This document shows, one piece after another, positions 12,956 to 25,485 of a stretch of 64,000 bases of DNA. Source of the DNA: Peromyscus leucopus (Eukaryota; Chordata; Mammalia; Rodentia; Cricetidae); the NCBI RefSeq assembly GCF_004664715.2, contig NC_051072.1, positions 44,127,642 through 44,191,641 on the forward strand. The letters are read 5' to 3'. The position numbers and the translations under genes are program-made. Each line of letters begins with the position of its first letter. Position 1 is the stretch's first letter. A model generated the notes under the pieces. It did no database searches and had not been told where the DNA came from. It worked only from the letters and a program-made list of their open reading frames with translations.

Positions 12956-15206
12956 CTTCTGGCTATTTTTAAGTTGTAATATAATTTTTTAAAAAAGGAG
13001 TTTGTTCACAAATGCGAGAGTCTTGATGAAACAGGATCATCTGATGAAGGAAACTTTCCCCTGAAGAAGTAGACACAAAATGCTTCTCCCAAGGCTGCTT
13101 CGGTCTGGGGTGAGCATGTCTCAGCTGTCCTGCTATGGTCACATTTAACTAAACCCTTTGGATTTGAGAGACTGACAGGAGAGACTATTAAATCTACTGA
13201 TCTCAGGAGACTAAGTCCTCCAGCCTCCATCTCAATGGCGAGTTGCTGAACAGCTGTGGTCTACTTTATTGCTCGCAGTGACAAGACTCCTGGGATCGCC
13301 TGCAGTAACATGTTTTTAGGGTCTGAACTATACCCAAACAGTTTACTGCAAAATGTCTTAGAGTATGTTGCGTTCCTCCCTCCCAATCCCTAGAATAGCA
13401 AATGACAGCAGTGGAATTTTTTAACTATTAAAATCGAGATTTTTGAGGGAAAAATGATTCATAAGAAGCATAGCTGTTATCCATTCACAGATGTTCCGTG
13501 ATATTCATCACATTACCTCCCCATTGTGTCATTCCAGTGGGCAGATAACTATGTCCATGTGGTCACCTAGTCAAATATCTCTGCTGTTAGTCACAGAGCT
13601 CGGCTACCAACAGTTGCTCAGACGAGCAACTTGTCCACTCTGAAGGAAATGTTCATTCGTATCAAGAGCAAGGGCCATTAACACAGTATGTCTGTAGACT
13701 CCCAGAAAAGGCTAAACATCAAAACTACAAAATGGAATTGATGTTGCTTAGTTCCAGTGACAGAAACTGTCAAGTCAGTTTCTCTAGGTTAAGATAAAAG
13801 TTCAGTTTCTTTCAGAGAGCACTACAAATGTTGTTTGTCCACACTGTATTTGTTTAAAGCAGCCTTTATATAAGCAGGTCCTCTGCAATTTGAATCACAG
13901 ATCAGACTGGTATAAGTAATTAGCAGAGATTTACATTTCATTTTTAGATAAATTCTAGCTATGTAAGTATCTTGAAAATGTTTTCTATGTAATATTTATT
14001 GCTAAAAACTAAGAAAACAGAGAGAACCACACAGATTAAAATAAACATTGAGAATAGTCTCATATTGTTCTAGAGCCTAGAGCTCTTTTGCTATTTGGTA
14101 AAACCCAGCTTCTTGAGTAATGCTGGACTTCATATTAAGAATTACAAATTAATTCAACTTTGGCCATGCCTTCCATATAGCCGAAAACTGGGAACTAAGG
14201 GACTTCTAGGTCTTTATAACTTCAGCATGCTGTTTTTTGATAAAGTAAAAAATTAACATCCTTAAAAACATAACTAAAATTGTTCTATATTTTACAAAGA
14301 TATTTTTTCTTACACTCATCTTTTATTTATTTTCTTCTAATATGTTGTTATCAGTGTGGCATTAATCTATTTCAGATCTTCTCACAACACTATATTATTT
14401 TCCTCTAATAGAATACATATTTCCTTCCAGGTTTTATTCTTACACCAGGCAGGCTGATAGTTTTGTTGGCTTTTTTTGTTTGTTTCTGTTTTGAACCTAA
14501 GTCAGTATCAACAGGATGACTATAAAGAAATTAATCTAAATGGATCGAATTTAAACACAACCTTTAAATCAAGGTGAATACAGCTTTTAACTTTAGAAAG
14601 TCGAAAATACAGATCAAATGGAAATAATCTAAGTGAACAAGAGAAATGGGGTTTAGATTATTTGCATGTGATCATGCTTCATGCACACATAGTCTCTTTT
14701 AAAGTAGTATGTAAAACATTGACAAGTTCATTTAAGATCCTATTATAATACAGTTATACAAGATTAGAATGCTTTCAAATCTGAAGACCCATAGTTCATG
14801 TCCAAAATGTGTAAGATGTCTATACTAGCAGTAGTGCACATTCAGTGGGAAAAGTTCTCACGACTCAGTGTTCCTAGCCTCTGGAGAGAGGCAGATGGTC
14901 TGTGAATTTAATTGACCAAATTAAAACTGACTATATACTTACTGTTAAAAAAAAAAAAACCTTGTTATTAGCATGAAAACTTTTTATACAATCCCTCCAT
15001 GTTAATAAAAAAGTGATGAATTTAAAGCATTACTAAGGTACAAATAATTTTTAATTTCTTATTTTGTTAATACATATTTACCTTAAACCTTTACAAAGAA
15101 TATGTCCTATTTGGAACCATTTAACTTGCCCACATTTCATTTTTGATATTTAAGAATCAAATATGACAAATGACGGTTTTAAGTCTAGAAATGTAAACAT
15201 AACCCT

Positions 15207-15297
15207 GGGGCTAGAGATGCAGCTCTCAGTGGTACAGCATTTGGCTAGCATGTGCAAGGCATTAGGTTCAATTTCCAAAATTTACAGGAAAAAAAAG
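15207..15297 (+). repeat. ID SINE
   Basis: GGGGCTAGAGATGCAGCTCT, CAGTGGTACAGCATTTGGCT, AGCATGTGCAAGGCATTAGG, GTTCAATTTCC and an A-tail: the tRNA-Ala-like ID order. Confidence 0.85.
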
Positions 15298-16269
15298 ACT
15301 CCCCCCTCACTTTGGGTCTGTGATCTTAAATTTATTAGATCCTATGTTTACTATTCTGCCAATAGTTTAAAGTGAGGATCTACTTGGCTACCAAGAGCCC
15401 TGTTCTACCATACAAGACCTGAACTTGGATTATTGCTTAAATTACACAGCAGCAAACAGTGTTTAGTGGCATACTGTAATAGTATAAAACACAGGAAAAA
15501 GCAAGAAACCCACCGGATGGCAAATGAGACCTGGATGAAGCTGTTTCTTGTTCTCACTGTAAGGACTGTACAGGTGGTGGATGTCTCCCTCAGCGAGGAA
15601 ACTTCACATTCAGGCCAATCCTGAGTGAAGTCCTCAGAGGACACTGAACTTCTTTGTTTCTGATAGTTAAATATTTTTACAGACTCGTTTATAAAACAAT
15701 ATTTGAAGTTATGCTGCTTTTCTTGTGGTGGTTCACCATTAAAGAATTAAGTTCACCAGTTCATTCTTTTTTAAAGTAGAAACCAGAAGTTGGTGCTTAA
15801 AAATTTAACTTGGAACAGTGGTACGTGTTAAATCAGGAAGAATGAGGGCAGCAGGGGAAGGGGGGGTGTTAAGGGCAAGAGAAAGACCTAGCCATTCTCA
15901 ATTCTACAAGACCTAACGTTTCAGTCCTAAGTGGACACCATCAGAAAGTATGATTAAGTCAATATGGGAAAGAATGAGAGGTATAAATGTACACTTGGGA
16001 TTGAAGGGATAACTGATCTCCAAATAACTGAACAGAGTGGCACAGTGTGTCATCTCTCCCCAGGAAACAGATTTCTGGAGAAGAAGAGAAGAGAATACTC
16101 AGATTTTCTACTAAAAATGTAGCTGGGGCTAAGGCAATAATTTGCTTAGCCACAGCATCTAAAGTAGTTAGCAACCAAGACAACATTATAAAACCACAGC
16201 ATACATAGCATATGGCCAACAATATTAATGTAATCCTGATTTTCAATGCCTATAGCATCCAAAGAGTGA

Positions 16270-16322
16270 CAAGTGCCAGGAAAACAAAACACAAACACAA
16301 ACAAAACAAAACAAAAACCCCA
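16270..16322. repeat. A-rich (CAAA)n-like tract
   Basis: ACAAAACACAAACACAAAC and AAAACAAAACAAAAACCCC repeats of low complexity. Confidence 0.8.
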
Positions 16323-16647
16323 ACAAACGCTGTTTGCTCTGTCCTCAACTGCTGGAACCTGGCTGTTGTGTTGTGTGATTGTTGGCCAGACACAAGCATT
16401 TGTAGGGCACAGCAAAGTCCATCTGCCTTGGATCTAACAGCTGGCACCCAGAGTACCAATCCACTCCACCCACATGGCTTCCTTCTTCTGAAGAGCCCAC
16501 TGATCATTTTTTTTTTTAATCTTTCAAAAGCTTCCTTTCTTTGCTTTCCCAGTGTTTCCCATCTGTCCTGGGCAACAGTAGATGTCCCAAGGAAACACAG
16601 AATGATCAAAGTGGAAATGTTACTCAAAAAATATTGTAGTTTTCATT

Positions 16648-16779
16648 GCTAGTCATGGTAGCATATGCCTTTAATCCTAGCACTTGGAAAGTAGAGGCAG
16701 GTGGATCTCTGTGGGTTCAAGGCCATTCTGGTCTACATAGCAGCCAGGGCCACTTAGTGAGACCCTGTCTAAAAAACAC
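16648..16779 (+). repeat. B1 SINE
   Basis: GCTAGTCATGGTAGCATATG, CCTTTAATCCTAGCACTTGG, GGCAGGTGGATCTCTGTGGG, GGTCTACATAG and GAGACCCTGTCTAAAAAAC. Confidence 0.9.
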
Positions 16780-17475
16780 ATGTATTTTTCTAGAGCAATT
16801 GTGTTTAGTGAAGATAAATGAGGATGGGGCACACATGCAATAGATTTACTTGAGGCCACAGCACACACAAAGGGATTGGATTTGTACTATCCACTAGGTA
16901 ACAGTAACATCTTTCATGAAAAAAAAAATGTCTAAATTAATCTGACTCATTAAGTTCTATCTATGTTTAAGGTATGAATTTAATTACTATGTGGAAAGAT
17001 AAAATCTTCACCTCAATGAGATTATATTAAAATGGGGTGACAAGAATAAAGGAAAGGTTATTATACTACCTACTTGTCTAATAAAATACTGCATTTTTAA
17101 GTCTGATATTTTTATTTGTACACACCTCTCATTTTGTTAAATTACTGGATAATTTCTTTCTTCCTGATCTTCATTGATCTTAAGAACTCTCATAATCAAA
17201 TGACTATGATATCCTTCAATTTCACTTTATCTTATTTCTATGTTTTCCTTCACCTCCAACTACTTTTAGTTCTAGGCAGTAAATGACCTAAGACAAGGTT
17301 TTATTTCTCTTTGCAAAACGAGGCAATCAAATTAGATGACCTCTAATGTTTCTTTCAGATCCAAAATGCTATAGTTTGCTTTTGCCCTTTCTCTTTATTT
17401 CAGTAGTTCAGATTTTTGAAGGATTCTCCCTCTTTAATGTCTGTTTTCCACTTGTACTCTATAAAATAAAGAGCG

Positions 17476-17556
17476 TAGGGATTATAGCTCAGGGTAGATC
17501 TCTTGCCTAATATATATGAAGAGCTTAATTTAATTCCCAGAAATACCAGGGGCAGA
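17476..17556 (+). repeat. ID-like SINE
   Basis: GTAGGGATTATAGCTCAGGG, GATCTCTTGCCTAATATA, TTTAATTCCCAGAAATACC. Diverged. It runs into the microsatellite that follows, which probably grew from its tail. Confidence 0.7.
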
Positions 17557-17559
17557 CAG

Positions 17560-17597
<38 letters not shown>

Positions 17598-17614
17598 GCA
17601 CGCACGCACGCGCG

Positions 17615-17692
<78 letters not shown>
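17560..17692. repeat. Composite microsatellite (CA)n-(CACG)n-(CA)n-(GA)n
   Basis: About 133 bp: CA units, then GCAC units with a CGCGCG core, CA units again, then about 33 GA units. The CA/CG part alternates purine and pyrimidine and the GA part is all purine on one strand. Open frames through it are low-complexity artefacts. Confidence 0.97.
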
Positions 17693-17696
<4 letters not shown>

Positions 17697-17829
17697 GGAG
17701 AGAATAATACACAGGTACATGTTCTGGTGTTGTAGTCTTGTTGTAATCTGTGAGTTTTCACTAGTTCTTTTCATGTGTGCAAGAGGCTGGACAGGAAATG
17801 TAAGAATGCTAACTACAAATGGGAACTTT

Positions 17830-17985
17830 GAAGCTCAGCCTTGTGGTACATGCCAATAAGCCCAGCACTCTGGAGAGGCCAGGGTAGAAGCATCAGAAGT
17901 TCAAAGTCATCCTCCACTAAATAGGGAGCTGTATCCCAGCCTGGGCTATTCAATATCCTATTTCAAAGATAAAGCAAAAGCAAGC
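17830..17985 (+). repeat. B4/B1-like SINE, diverged
   Basis: CTCAGCCTTGTGGTACATGC, CCCAGCACTCTGGAGAGGCC, TTCAAAGTCATCC, CCAGCCTGGGCTATTC and an A-rich end. An old copy; subfamily not certain. Confidence 0.65.
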
Positions 17986-18394
17986 AAACAAAGAAAGATC
18001 TAAGTTGTGTTACTAAACATCAATCTCTATAGTTTCTAGTAGGAGTTTATTTCTCATATTTATTTAAATTTTAAGGGATGATGCTGAGAGTGTAAGGTCT
18101 TGGATCACTATTTTTTTTTTTTACACACTGTGACATAGTTATTAGCAAATAAAGAAACTTTAAAATACCATATATGAAATCCCTTTCTTGGGACTAAAGA
18201 GTAAATACTTCAGATTTGATTTAAAGTGAAGATATAAGTATAAGCAAGTTGAATAGTTTCATATTCTTCAAGTTCCCAAAAATAAGAGTTAAGAAAAAAA
18301 GGGTTTATTTTTCCAAAAGTAGTTAGTTCATATCTATTTCCTAGTAAGGATGCATATTATGATTACTAAAAATGCTATTTTGTCTTTCTTCATT

Positions 18395-18435
18395 GCCAGC
18401 CTAGCCTTTAATGGCTGAGACATCTCTCCAACCTT
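18395..18435 (-). repeat. B2-type SINE fragment
   Basis: AATGGCTGAGACATCTCTCC followed by AACCTT is the reverse complement of the B2 head (GGCTGGAGAGATGGCTCAG). Only about 40 bp. Confidence 0.6.
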
Positions 18436-19250
18436 AAAAAATGCTATTTTGAACAGAATTTTTGTGAAGTGAAACAGCCTGTGTCACACTGATCACTAAT
18501 ACACCAGAAATGCACTTACATTTGTTTTCAGTCTTAGACATTTTTCAGTGAATATAGGCATCCAAGCTCTCTTCATCTTAGTAAAGACTATATTCACTAA
18601 ATCATTTAAGTTCAGTGCTCCAGAGCCAAGGATCTCAGGAGCTGGGATGGTCACATATGCCCTGCTGTGGGGCCTGGTCCACCTAATCCCATATGTTGAA
18701 AGTCATTTCTTCCTTTTCATCACTGGCAATGACCCCGAAAGGGAGCATTGGGAGAGGGTCAATATGAAAGTGCCATAGTCAAGCAGTGATTGGCTTTTGC
18801 CTAGTTGTCTAAGTAGCTTACTTTTCAAAAGCAAGGAGAAAATTGGAGAATTTTTATTCTTTCTTAACTGAAGACACTTTCCTTCAGGAGTTTGCCTCTT
18901 AGAAGGAGCACAGTGACCTGTGCTATGACTAAGTTTCCTATACTCAGAACTAAAACTCTGAAAAGCCCACATAGTCAGACATTAGCACACTGTACAACCT
19001 TACACCAAAAACAGAAATCAATCAAACAAACAAACAAACAGAAAAGAAAAACATTTCCCCAGGGACTTGTTCAAACTATATAACTCATGATAATATGTAA
19101 AGTGATCTTAAGTATTAATCTATAGTTTCTACCTGTAATCTTTCATTTAGCTATGAATAGCTATACAGATTTTGTTATAAGCATCAGTTGTTTGTATTTC
19201 AGAATTAATTTCAATCAAATCTATTTTGAAATAAAAAAAATTAAAATAAG

Positions 19251-19440
19251 AGATGGAAAGATGGCTCAAACTGCTCTTCTAGAGGACCTGGGCTCAGTTC
19301 CCAGAACCCACATGGTGGCTAATGAGCCTAGGATCCAGAGGATACAACACCCTCCTCTGGCATCTGTAGTTACTGCATGCATAAGGTGCACAGACACACA
19401 TCAAGGAAACATCCATACATGTAAAAAGAAAAAGAATAAA
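19251..19440 (+). repeat. B2-type SINE
   Basis: AGATGGAAAGATGGCTCAAA, CTGCTCTTCTAGAGGACC, GGGCTCAGTTCCCAGAACCC, ACATGGTGGCTAATGAG and CCTCCTCTGGCATCTG. Confidence 0.85.
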
Positions 19441-19867
19441 ATATCTAAATTTTTTATTTTAAAAATAATAAGATAAAATATGCTCCCACAAAAAACCTCA
19501 CCAACGTCATAAACCTCAACCTATTGGGTTTGTTTTCTTCTGTTCTAGATTGGCACCTGTCTATTTTGACTTTGCATCAAAGTTACAGAGTATGCCTACA
19601 GTGTTAGTTATTATAAAAAATCAAGCCCCACCACACTTACTTGTATAAAATGACCTCTTAGTGATGTTAAATATGTTAGAAAGACATTTTTGAATTGGCC
19701 AAGGAATTAAAAAGACATTTGTTAAGAATGTAAAACATTTTTCTCTGCTTTGTCTGGTCCTGTGAGAATGTTGCCTTTTAGTTGGGCATTAGCTCTGGCC
19801 TAAAGATTGTGTTATAGTTCTCTCTCTCCTCCCTTTTCTCTCCTTCTCCCTCTCTTGTTTTGAACGA

Positions 19868-20002
19868 GAGACAGGAGTTTCAAAACGAAGCCCATGTTGG
19901 ACTCAAATTCTCCATGTAGCTCAAGCTAGCTTTTAACTCATCAATCTCCTGTCTTTACCTCCCAAGTGCTGGAATTACAGGCATGACCACTAGGCTTGGC
20001 TC
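19868..20002 (-). repeat. B1-like SINE, diverged
   Basis: GAGACAGGAGTTTCAAAAC, CCATGTAGCTCAAGCTAGC, CAATCTCCTGTCTTTACC, CCAAGTGCTGGAATTACAGG. The GAATTACAGG ending marks an early B1 or proto-B1 type. Confidence 0.75.
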
Positions 20003-21025
20003 AACATTACATCTTTCTAGTAATTACTTTAAAACAATTTAAAATGCTATTTCAGAATGGACTGACTAGAATTTAAGTTTACATTATGTTTGTATTGTAT
20101 CATTCTTATAAATATTAAAATTATGACATCAAAAGATATCACTAGAGAAATGATAAATATCTAATGTTTCATAGGCTAAGACAATTCATTAAGCTAATTT
20201 GAAAATTATGTTATTAATAAATGTATCACTATAGATGATTACATAAGCTTGTTGAGTTACAAGAAGTTGCTATCAGAGGCCATTTTTAAATAAGCCCTTC
20301 CTCTCACCTTGTGCTTTGATCATGCATCAGCCTTAGACTGAACTAGCAAAGGCAGAAGGAAACATACTCATCAAGAATAACAAATACAGATAAGAAAGTT
20401 TACAGATTATCAAAAGCTTTAGATCCCAATTTGCAGGAGCAAAGCATTTTCCATCTTTAAATCCTGAAAATCTCTAGGGCCATAAATTGTGCTTAGACAC
20501 ACTGTTTCCCTCTTAGAAGAATGTCAAAATAGATTGAAAAGGAGTAGGGTGATTTTTTTTTCCTCCCACTCTTAATGACACATTAAAATAAGTTAGGATT
20601 TCTCAAACTTTTTCATGCAACCTTTTAGTTTTCAATATTTTTTTTTTAACAACATCTCCTAAGTGGGGGTGGGGGGATCTAAGTTTTGCTTATTAAGGCC
20701 CAAATAATTTAATGACAATAATTTGCATTGAATAGAACCAATGTCACCATGTTTCCATTGAAAAAGTACAGTATTTTGTAGCACCTCATGAGCATGCCAT
20801 TGTGTTGGCCACCTTGGTACCTTTTGAAAAATTTAGCCCTGAATCATTGAAACCCAAAATAGTAGTAGGAAACCATCTTCCAAAGCTCAGAGTAGAAATC
20901 AGTTCCAATCTGTACAAGAGTCCAAATGAATCAGGTAATGATGCATACAATAAAGTTAAAATTAGAATTTTCCTATCTGGACAAAAGAAATATGTAAAAC
21001 AACCTTTATGTTTATATCCAGTTCA

Positions 21026-21032
21026 TTCTCTG

Positions 21033-21094
<62 letters not shown>
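21026..21094. repeat. Composite microsatellite (TCTGTC)n-(TC)n-(CA)n
   Basis: TCTGTC units, then about 10 TC units, then about 10 CA units. Confidence 0.95.
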
Positions 21095-21095
<1 letters not shown>

Positions 21096-21119
21096 TGAAC
21101 ACACATGCACTCAAACAAA

Positions 21120-21182
21120 TTAGGCTTGTTGGGTTGAGGTACAGCTCACTGATACAATCTTGCCTAGCACTACAAACAAACA
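21120..21182 (+). repeat. ID-like SINE fragment
   Basis: GGTTGAGGTACAGCTCACTG, CAATCTTGCCTAGCAC and an (CAAA)n tail. Short and diverged. Confidence 0.55.
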
Positions 21183-21332
21183 AAACAAAAACCAGTCAAC
21201 TTTCAACGACATCCAGGAAAGGAAAAGAATTTAAAAAGCACCAAACATGAGAAAATGAAGTAGATGATAATATTTTAAATAGTCACTGACATCCAATCAG
21301 AAATACTAATACCCATGTAGTGTATATTTTAA

Positions 21333-21528
21333 AAGACTTTATTTTATGTGTATGTTCCTGAGTGTACCTATGTGCACTACGTATGTACAGTGTGCACAGA
21401 GGTCAGAAGAGGGCATCAGATCTCCTAGAATTGGAGTTACAAGCAGTTATAATGTGGGTGCTGGGAACTAAACCTGGGTCCTCTGCAAGAACAGCAAGTG
21501 CACTCAACGGTTGAGTCATTTCTCTATA
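21333..21528 (-). repeat. B2/B3-type SINE
   Basis: Antisense: AAAGACTTTATTTTATGTG, CACAGAGGTCAGAAGAGGGC, GGGTGCTGGGAACTAAACC, GGGTCCTCTGCAAGAACAGC, AAGTGCACTCAACGG. An A-rich tract follows at 21533-21576. Confidence 0.85.
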
Positions 21529-22344
21529 TATTAAAAAAACAAACAAAACAACAACAACAAAAAAAAACAACAACCCACGGTGTTCTTTGATCTCTAACTA
21601 AAATTACAAATTGGTGTCTGCAATGACTCTGCTTCCTTTCTCTTCCTCAATCTAAGCACAGCTTTACCTCAGTTTTTTCTCCTGAGCTGCAAAGGTAGTA
21701 TTTAGCAGAGACAGGTCACTCTAAGAAACATAGCAAACTTGAATTCTTTGGCATGCAATTCTTTTACTTCACAAAGAGAAAGGAAAGAAATCCTAGAGGG
21801 AAAAACAATGCGGACAAAATATCAGGCAGTTAATAATGCCAATGGAGGACAAATAGTATATTTTAAGTGTAACCTCAAAACTATAACAAATGTACAATGT
21901 TATATGCATTTCTGTCTTTTCGTTGCACTGTTAATGAAGAATTCTTTGGTAGTAAAGGTATTGTTAAATACAATTCTAAGACTCTTAGTTACTAGTCTTG
22001 AGAGACTTTATTCTAAAAGTCCAAGGACTGTATGAAGTCAGAGAAGAGGCTGCCGGGTAAGTTGTGAAGAAGGTGAAAGGATGGTTTAAATAGTGGAAAA
22101 TTGAAAGACAGAACACAAGTGTTATCAGGAATATTGCTGCCTTATGCGAGATCCATTCCTAAGACACAACAATCTCCTAATACAGCAGAGGGGGTCCCTT
22201 CCTGATTAGAACTGCCAAGAGAACAGAAGTTCTGGGAGTTTTCCCAATGCTGTTAGAACAGGCACTGTGTGCTTCTTACGCTCTGCCTTGCAGCTTAAGT
22301 TGGTTGACTGCAGAAGCCATTTATAAGCTGAGCTATCTTATTCA

Positions 22345-22500
22345 AACTGCTGGAGACCAGAAGCGTTTCCAATACGTATTAATTTAGATTTTAGAATATT
22401 TGCATGGAGCGTACTGGTTGAGCATCCCTAATCTGAATAATCTGACATCCAAAATACTCTAAAATCGGGAAATCCAGTGAGCTCCTCAGATGAAGGAGGC
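22345..22500 (+). mobile_element. Tigger-like (Tc1/mariner) DNA transposon remnant
   Basis: CTGGAGACCAGAAGCG, TTTTAGAATATTTGCATGG, GGTTGAGCATCCCTAATC and CCAAAATACTCTAAAATC resemble the terminal part of ancient Tigger-derived MER repeats. No coding capacity. Confidence 0.55.
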
Positions 22501-23534
22501 TCTGCTCATATCATTTAAGTTCTATAAGTACCACAGAAAGTTGAAATTAAAATGAAAATCTCTGAAAACTGTTTAGCACATTGCAGTTAATTTTAAAAGT
22601 ATTAATTAGATGAGATAAATGATCCATCAGGCAAAGAAGAAAACGTAAACAAACTGAGATCTGAATATACTCCCTATGGCATGTCCAAGTTCAATGGCCA
22701 CATTAAATAAATCATACATTGCCATTTTACCACTTCTTCTACTCTGTTCAGTGATGTTGCTCTCTGTTTTTCACCCTAAATGCTCATTCCTGGATCTCAT
22801 CAACCTTTGCATTTAACTCATAGCCAATTAATAAGAGATGTTAGTGTTTTTAGGACTAAAACTTTTAATTCATAACAAAACCAATAAATGTTAAAATATG
22901 GACAGCACCTTAAGAATTGCCAAGGGATCTTTTAAAAATCTGATGTTCAGACTAAACTCCTAACCATTTATAAAACACAGGGGTGTCAGGGGGCCCAAGT
23001 ATCAGGATCTCAGCAACATTTAGAGCCTTGTCTTTCCAATCTGTGTCAGAATTAAGAGCCATGGTTCTGGGCAAGGTTTCTGAATAAAACCTTGGTGAAG
23101 GAAAACTTTTGGGTGGATATCTAGCAGGTTTCTCTATAGAGGTGCTAAGTGGTAAAAAAGCTTTGTTCAAAGTATCAATTATTATTATTATTAGAAAAAT
23201 GCTATGTTAAAGTGTTAATAGACTCAACTGCTGAACCGCAAATAAAAACTTAACTTGAAGTCTACTTATATAATAAAAAAATCATCACAGTAAAGGTTAT
23301 TTTGTGTGGTTGTTGAGGATGATCAAAGGATACCAGGCATCAGAATATATTTTATAAACTATATATTATTCATCTGTTATTAAACAGCCAGGTGACAGAG
23401 CCACTTGTAATTAAATCAAATAGAGATTGTCACTTAGCTTTACTTATCATTTGTATCTAGCCCAGTTACTGGACTAAGGCTCCTAAACTATCAAGACCTG
23501 TACTCCTGAGTCAGGAAATGGAGGCAGAGCCTAG

Positions 23535-23602
23535 CAATCCTTGTTTTAAAGACACCCTCCTGTAGTTCTGATGTGTGCTAAACTTTGAGAACAACACATC
23601 TA
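23535..23602. mobile_element. Possible MER5-like hAT remnant
   Basis: The end CTAAACTTTGAGAACAAC resembles the ACTTTGAGAACCAC terminus of MER5-type elements. Very short. Confidence 0.35.
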
Positions 23603-24716
23603 GGCAAGTATTAGTAAAGAGGAGGTATGTAATAACCAAAACCAATGGGCAAGTATAAACTGACTGCTGTTTTAACCTTTAAAAGCCACGGAGCAAATAT
23701 TATATGGTGTGAATTACTACTCAAAAATGGGTTCTAGAGTTTTGTATCATAAAACAATATTACTTTCATTATTAAGCCAAACTTTAACAATTAACACATG
23801 ATTATGGTTATTAATCCAATAATACAATATTAGGCACTTATTTAAATTACACAGTACATAATAGTTTGGATAAGGCACAAAGAAATAAATTCTAAGAGAA
23901 GTAGCAAGGTTTCTGAAAGTAGGAAGGTTTTCATTTACTGGGTTCTCACAGAATAATTACAGCTGTCTTAATAGTCACATTTATCCGAAGACAACACCCA
24001 ATAGCATCTTAATGTTCCCCATCAGCCCAAGGAAGCGTTTCATCAGTGACTCAGAGCTAGCATCACTTGAAATGAATCATCACCAATGTTTCCTGTATAT
24101 TAGATTTGTCATCGGGTCTGCTAAGCGACAGAAAAACAGTTTTTTAATTTCTTATCTTCAAATATCTCATCATAGAAAACTATCATTCTTGCTCCCTGAC
24201 TCACAGTTCAAAGGTCGTGATGTCAGTAAAGCACATACAGAGCAATAATGAATAACACAGAAGGACCTTGTAAGACCCAACTGAACGCTCTTGGAGAGTT
24301 CTCACTCTTTTCCCATTTCAAACCTTGAGAGCTTCAAGGCTCCCACTAGCTCCCTGGTGAGGTCAGAGTAGAATATCATAATTAAGAACTAACTTTAGTT
24401 TTTCTCCCCAGTTTCTGAGTAAAATGTATGTAGAAATACATTTTCCTAAAAGGTCTTTAACTGTAAATAAACTCCTTTTTTTGACATGATGGTAGATGAG
24501 GTAGATGACTATCGCCTCTTTCTTTGATTAACATTCCTGAGCTCTAAGGAACTTTACTTCCTTCAAACACAAGCTTCAGTATTTAAAGAATCTGGAATTA
24601 AAAATAGAGGCACATACAGGAGGAATTGGTTCAACAGCTAGTATCTACATCAGGATGCCTATCCTAGGACATCTCATTTCCTACAAGGGAAAGAAGAGGT
24701 ATACATTTTTTTTTAT

Positions 24717-25125
24717 GTTGAGTTCTAGTTGTCAACTTGACATAGTCTAGAATCACCTGGGAAGGGGGTCTCAATGAAGAATCGTCTAGATTAGGTTGGC
24801 CTGTGGGCATGTCTGGGGGGGATTGTCTTGATTAGTGGGAAGACCCGCCACAGTGGTTGCACCATTCTCTGGGTAAGGGATACTGGATTGTATATGAATA
24901 GAGAGAACAAGCTGAGCACTGGATGCACACATGCATTAATTCACTCTGCTCTGCTCTTGACTGTGGATGTCATGCAACTAGCTGCTTCAAGTTCCTATGT
25001 CTTGACTTTGGGCTTCCCTGCAATGATGAGCTGTAACCTAGAATTGTGATTAATAAGCCCTTTCTTCCTCAAGTTGTTTTTCTCAGGGGATTTTAATCAC
25101 ATCCACAGGAAATGAAAATAAGACA
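24717..25125 (+). mobile_element. LTR-like rodent repeat
   Basis: Begins TGTTGAG and ends AAGACA. Carries GTCAACTTGACATAG, GGGGGGATTGTCTTGATTAG, GATGAGCTGTAACC and AATAAGCCCTTTCTTCC, the last resembling a polyadenylation region. The same family recurs at 38790-39155 (same strand) and 44805-45205 (opposite strand). The TG...CA ends and length fit a MaLR-type LTR. Family name not assigned. Confidence 0.6.
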
Positions 25126-25329
25126 TTTGTCAAAATTATTGTTTCATGACCTCATGAGTGCTCATAACCACTTACTGTTTATAAATGCTTATTGTTTTCC
25201 TAGAAAGTTCCTGATCTTGCACTAGGAGCAAAATGAGTTCTCAAAGATGCAGACTTCAGTGACCAGGCCCTGAACTCTATATGCCTATGGTGCTAGGTTT
25301 CAGTTGCTCTGAAAGCCACAGCGATCCAA

Positions 25330-25485
25330 AATCTTGTGTGGGCACCAGAACCATCTGGAAGCTTGTGAAAACACAGTCCCTATTCAGTTTCTCTGAAGGA
25401 GTTCTGACCTAGGCACTGAATGAGCTGCTCAGTGAATCCCTAACTCATGCTGAGGCAGCTGGTCTCCAGGTCACACTTGGATGAA
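25330..25485 (+). mobile_element. MER5-like hAT remnant
   Basis: GGGCACCAGAACCATCTGG, AGCTTGTGAAAACACAG and CATGCTGAGGCAGCTGGTCT follow the order of MER5-type non-autonomous hAT elements, shared by placental mammals. Strongly diverged. Confidence 0.5.

Noticed and set aside
13611..13632. Short perfect hairpin AGTTGCTC-AGAC-GAGCAACT
   Set aside because: An 8-bp stem with a 4-base loop is expected by chance in 64 kb, and nothing around it suggests a function.
16212..16652. 146-codon plus-strand and 125-codon minus-strand open frames
   Set aside because: They overlap each other and cross an A-rich tract. No similarity to any family I know.
17400..17859. Open frames made of Ser-Leu, Thr-His or Arg-Glu repeats
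   Set aside because: These are translations of the CA/GA microsatellite in several frames.
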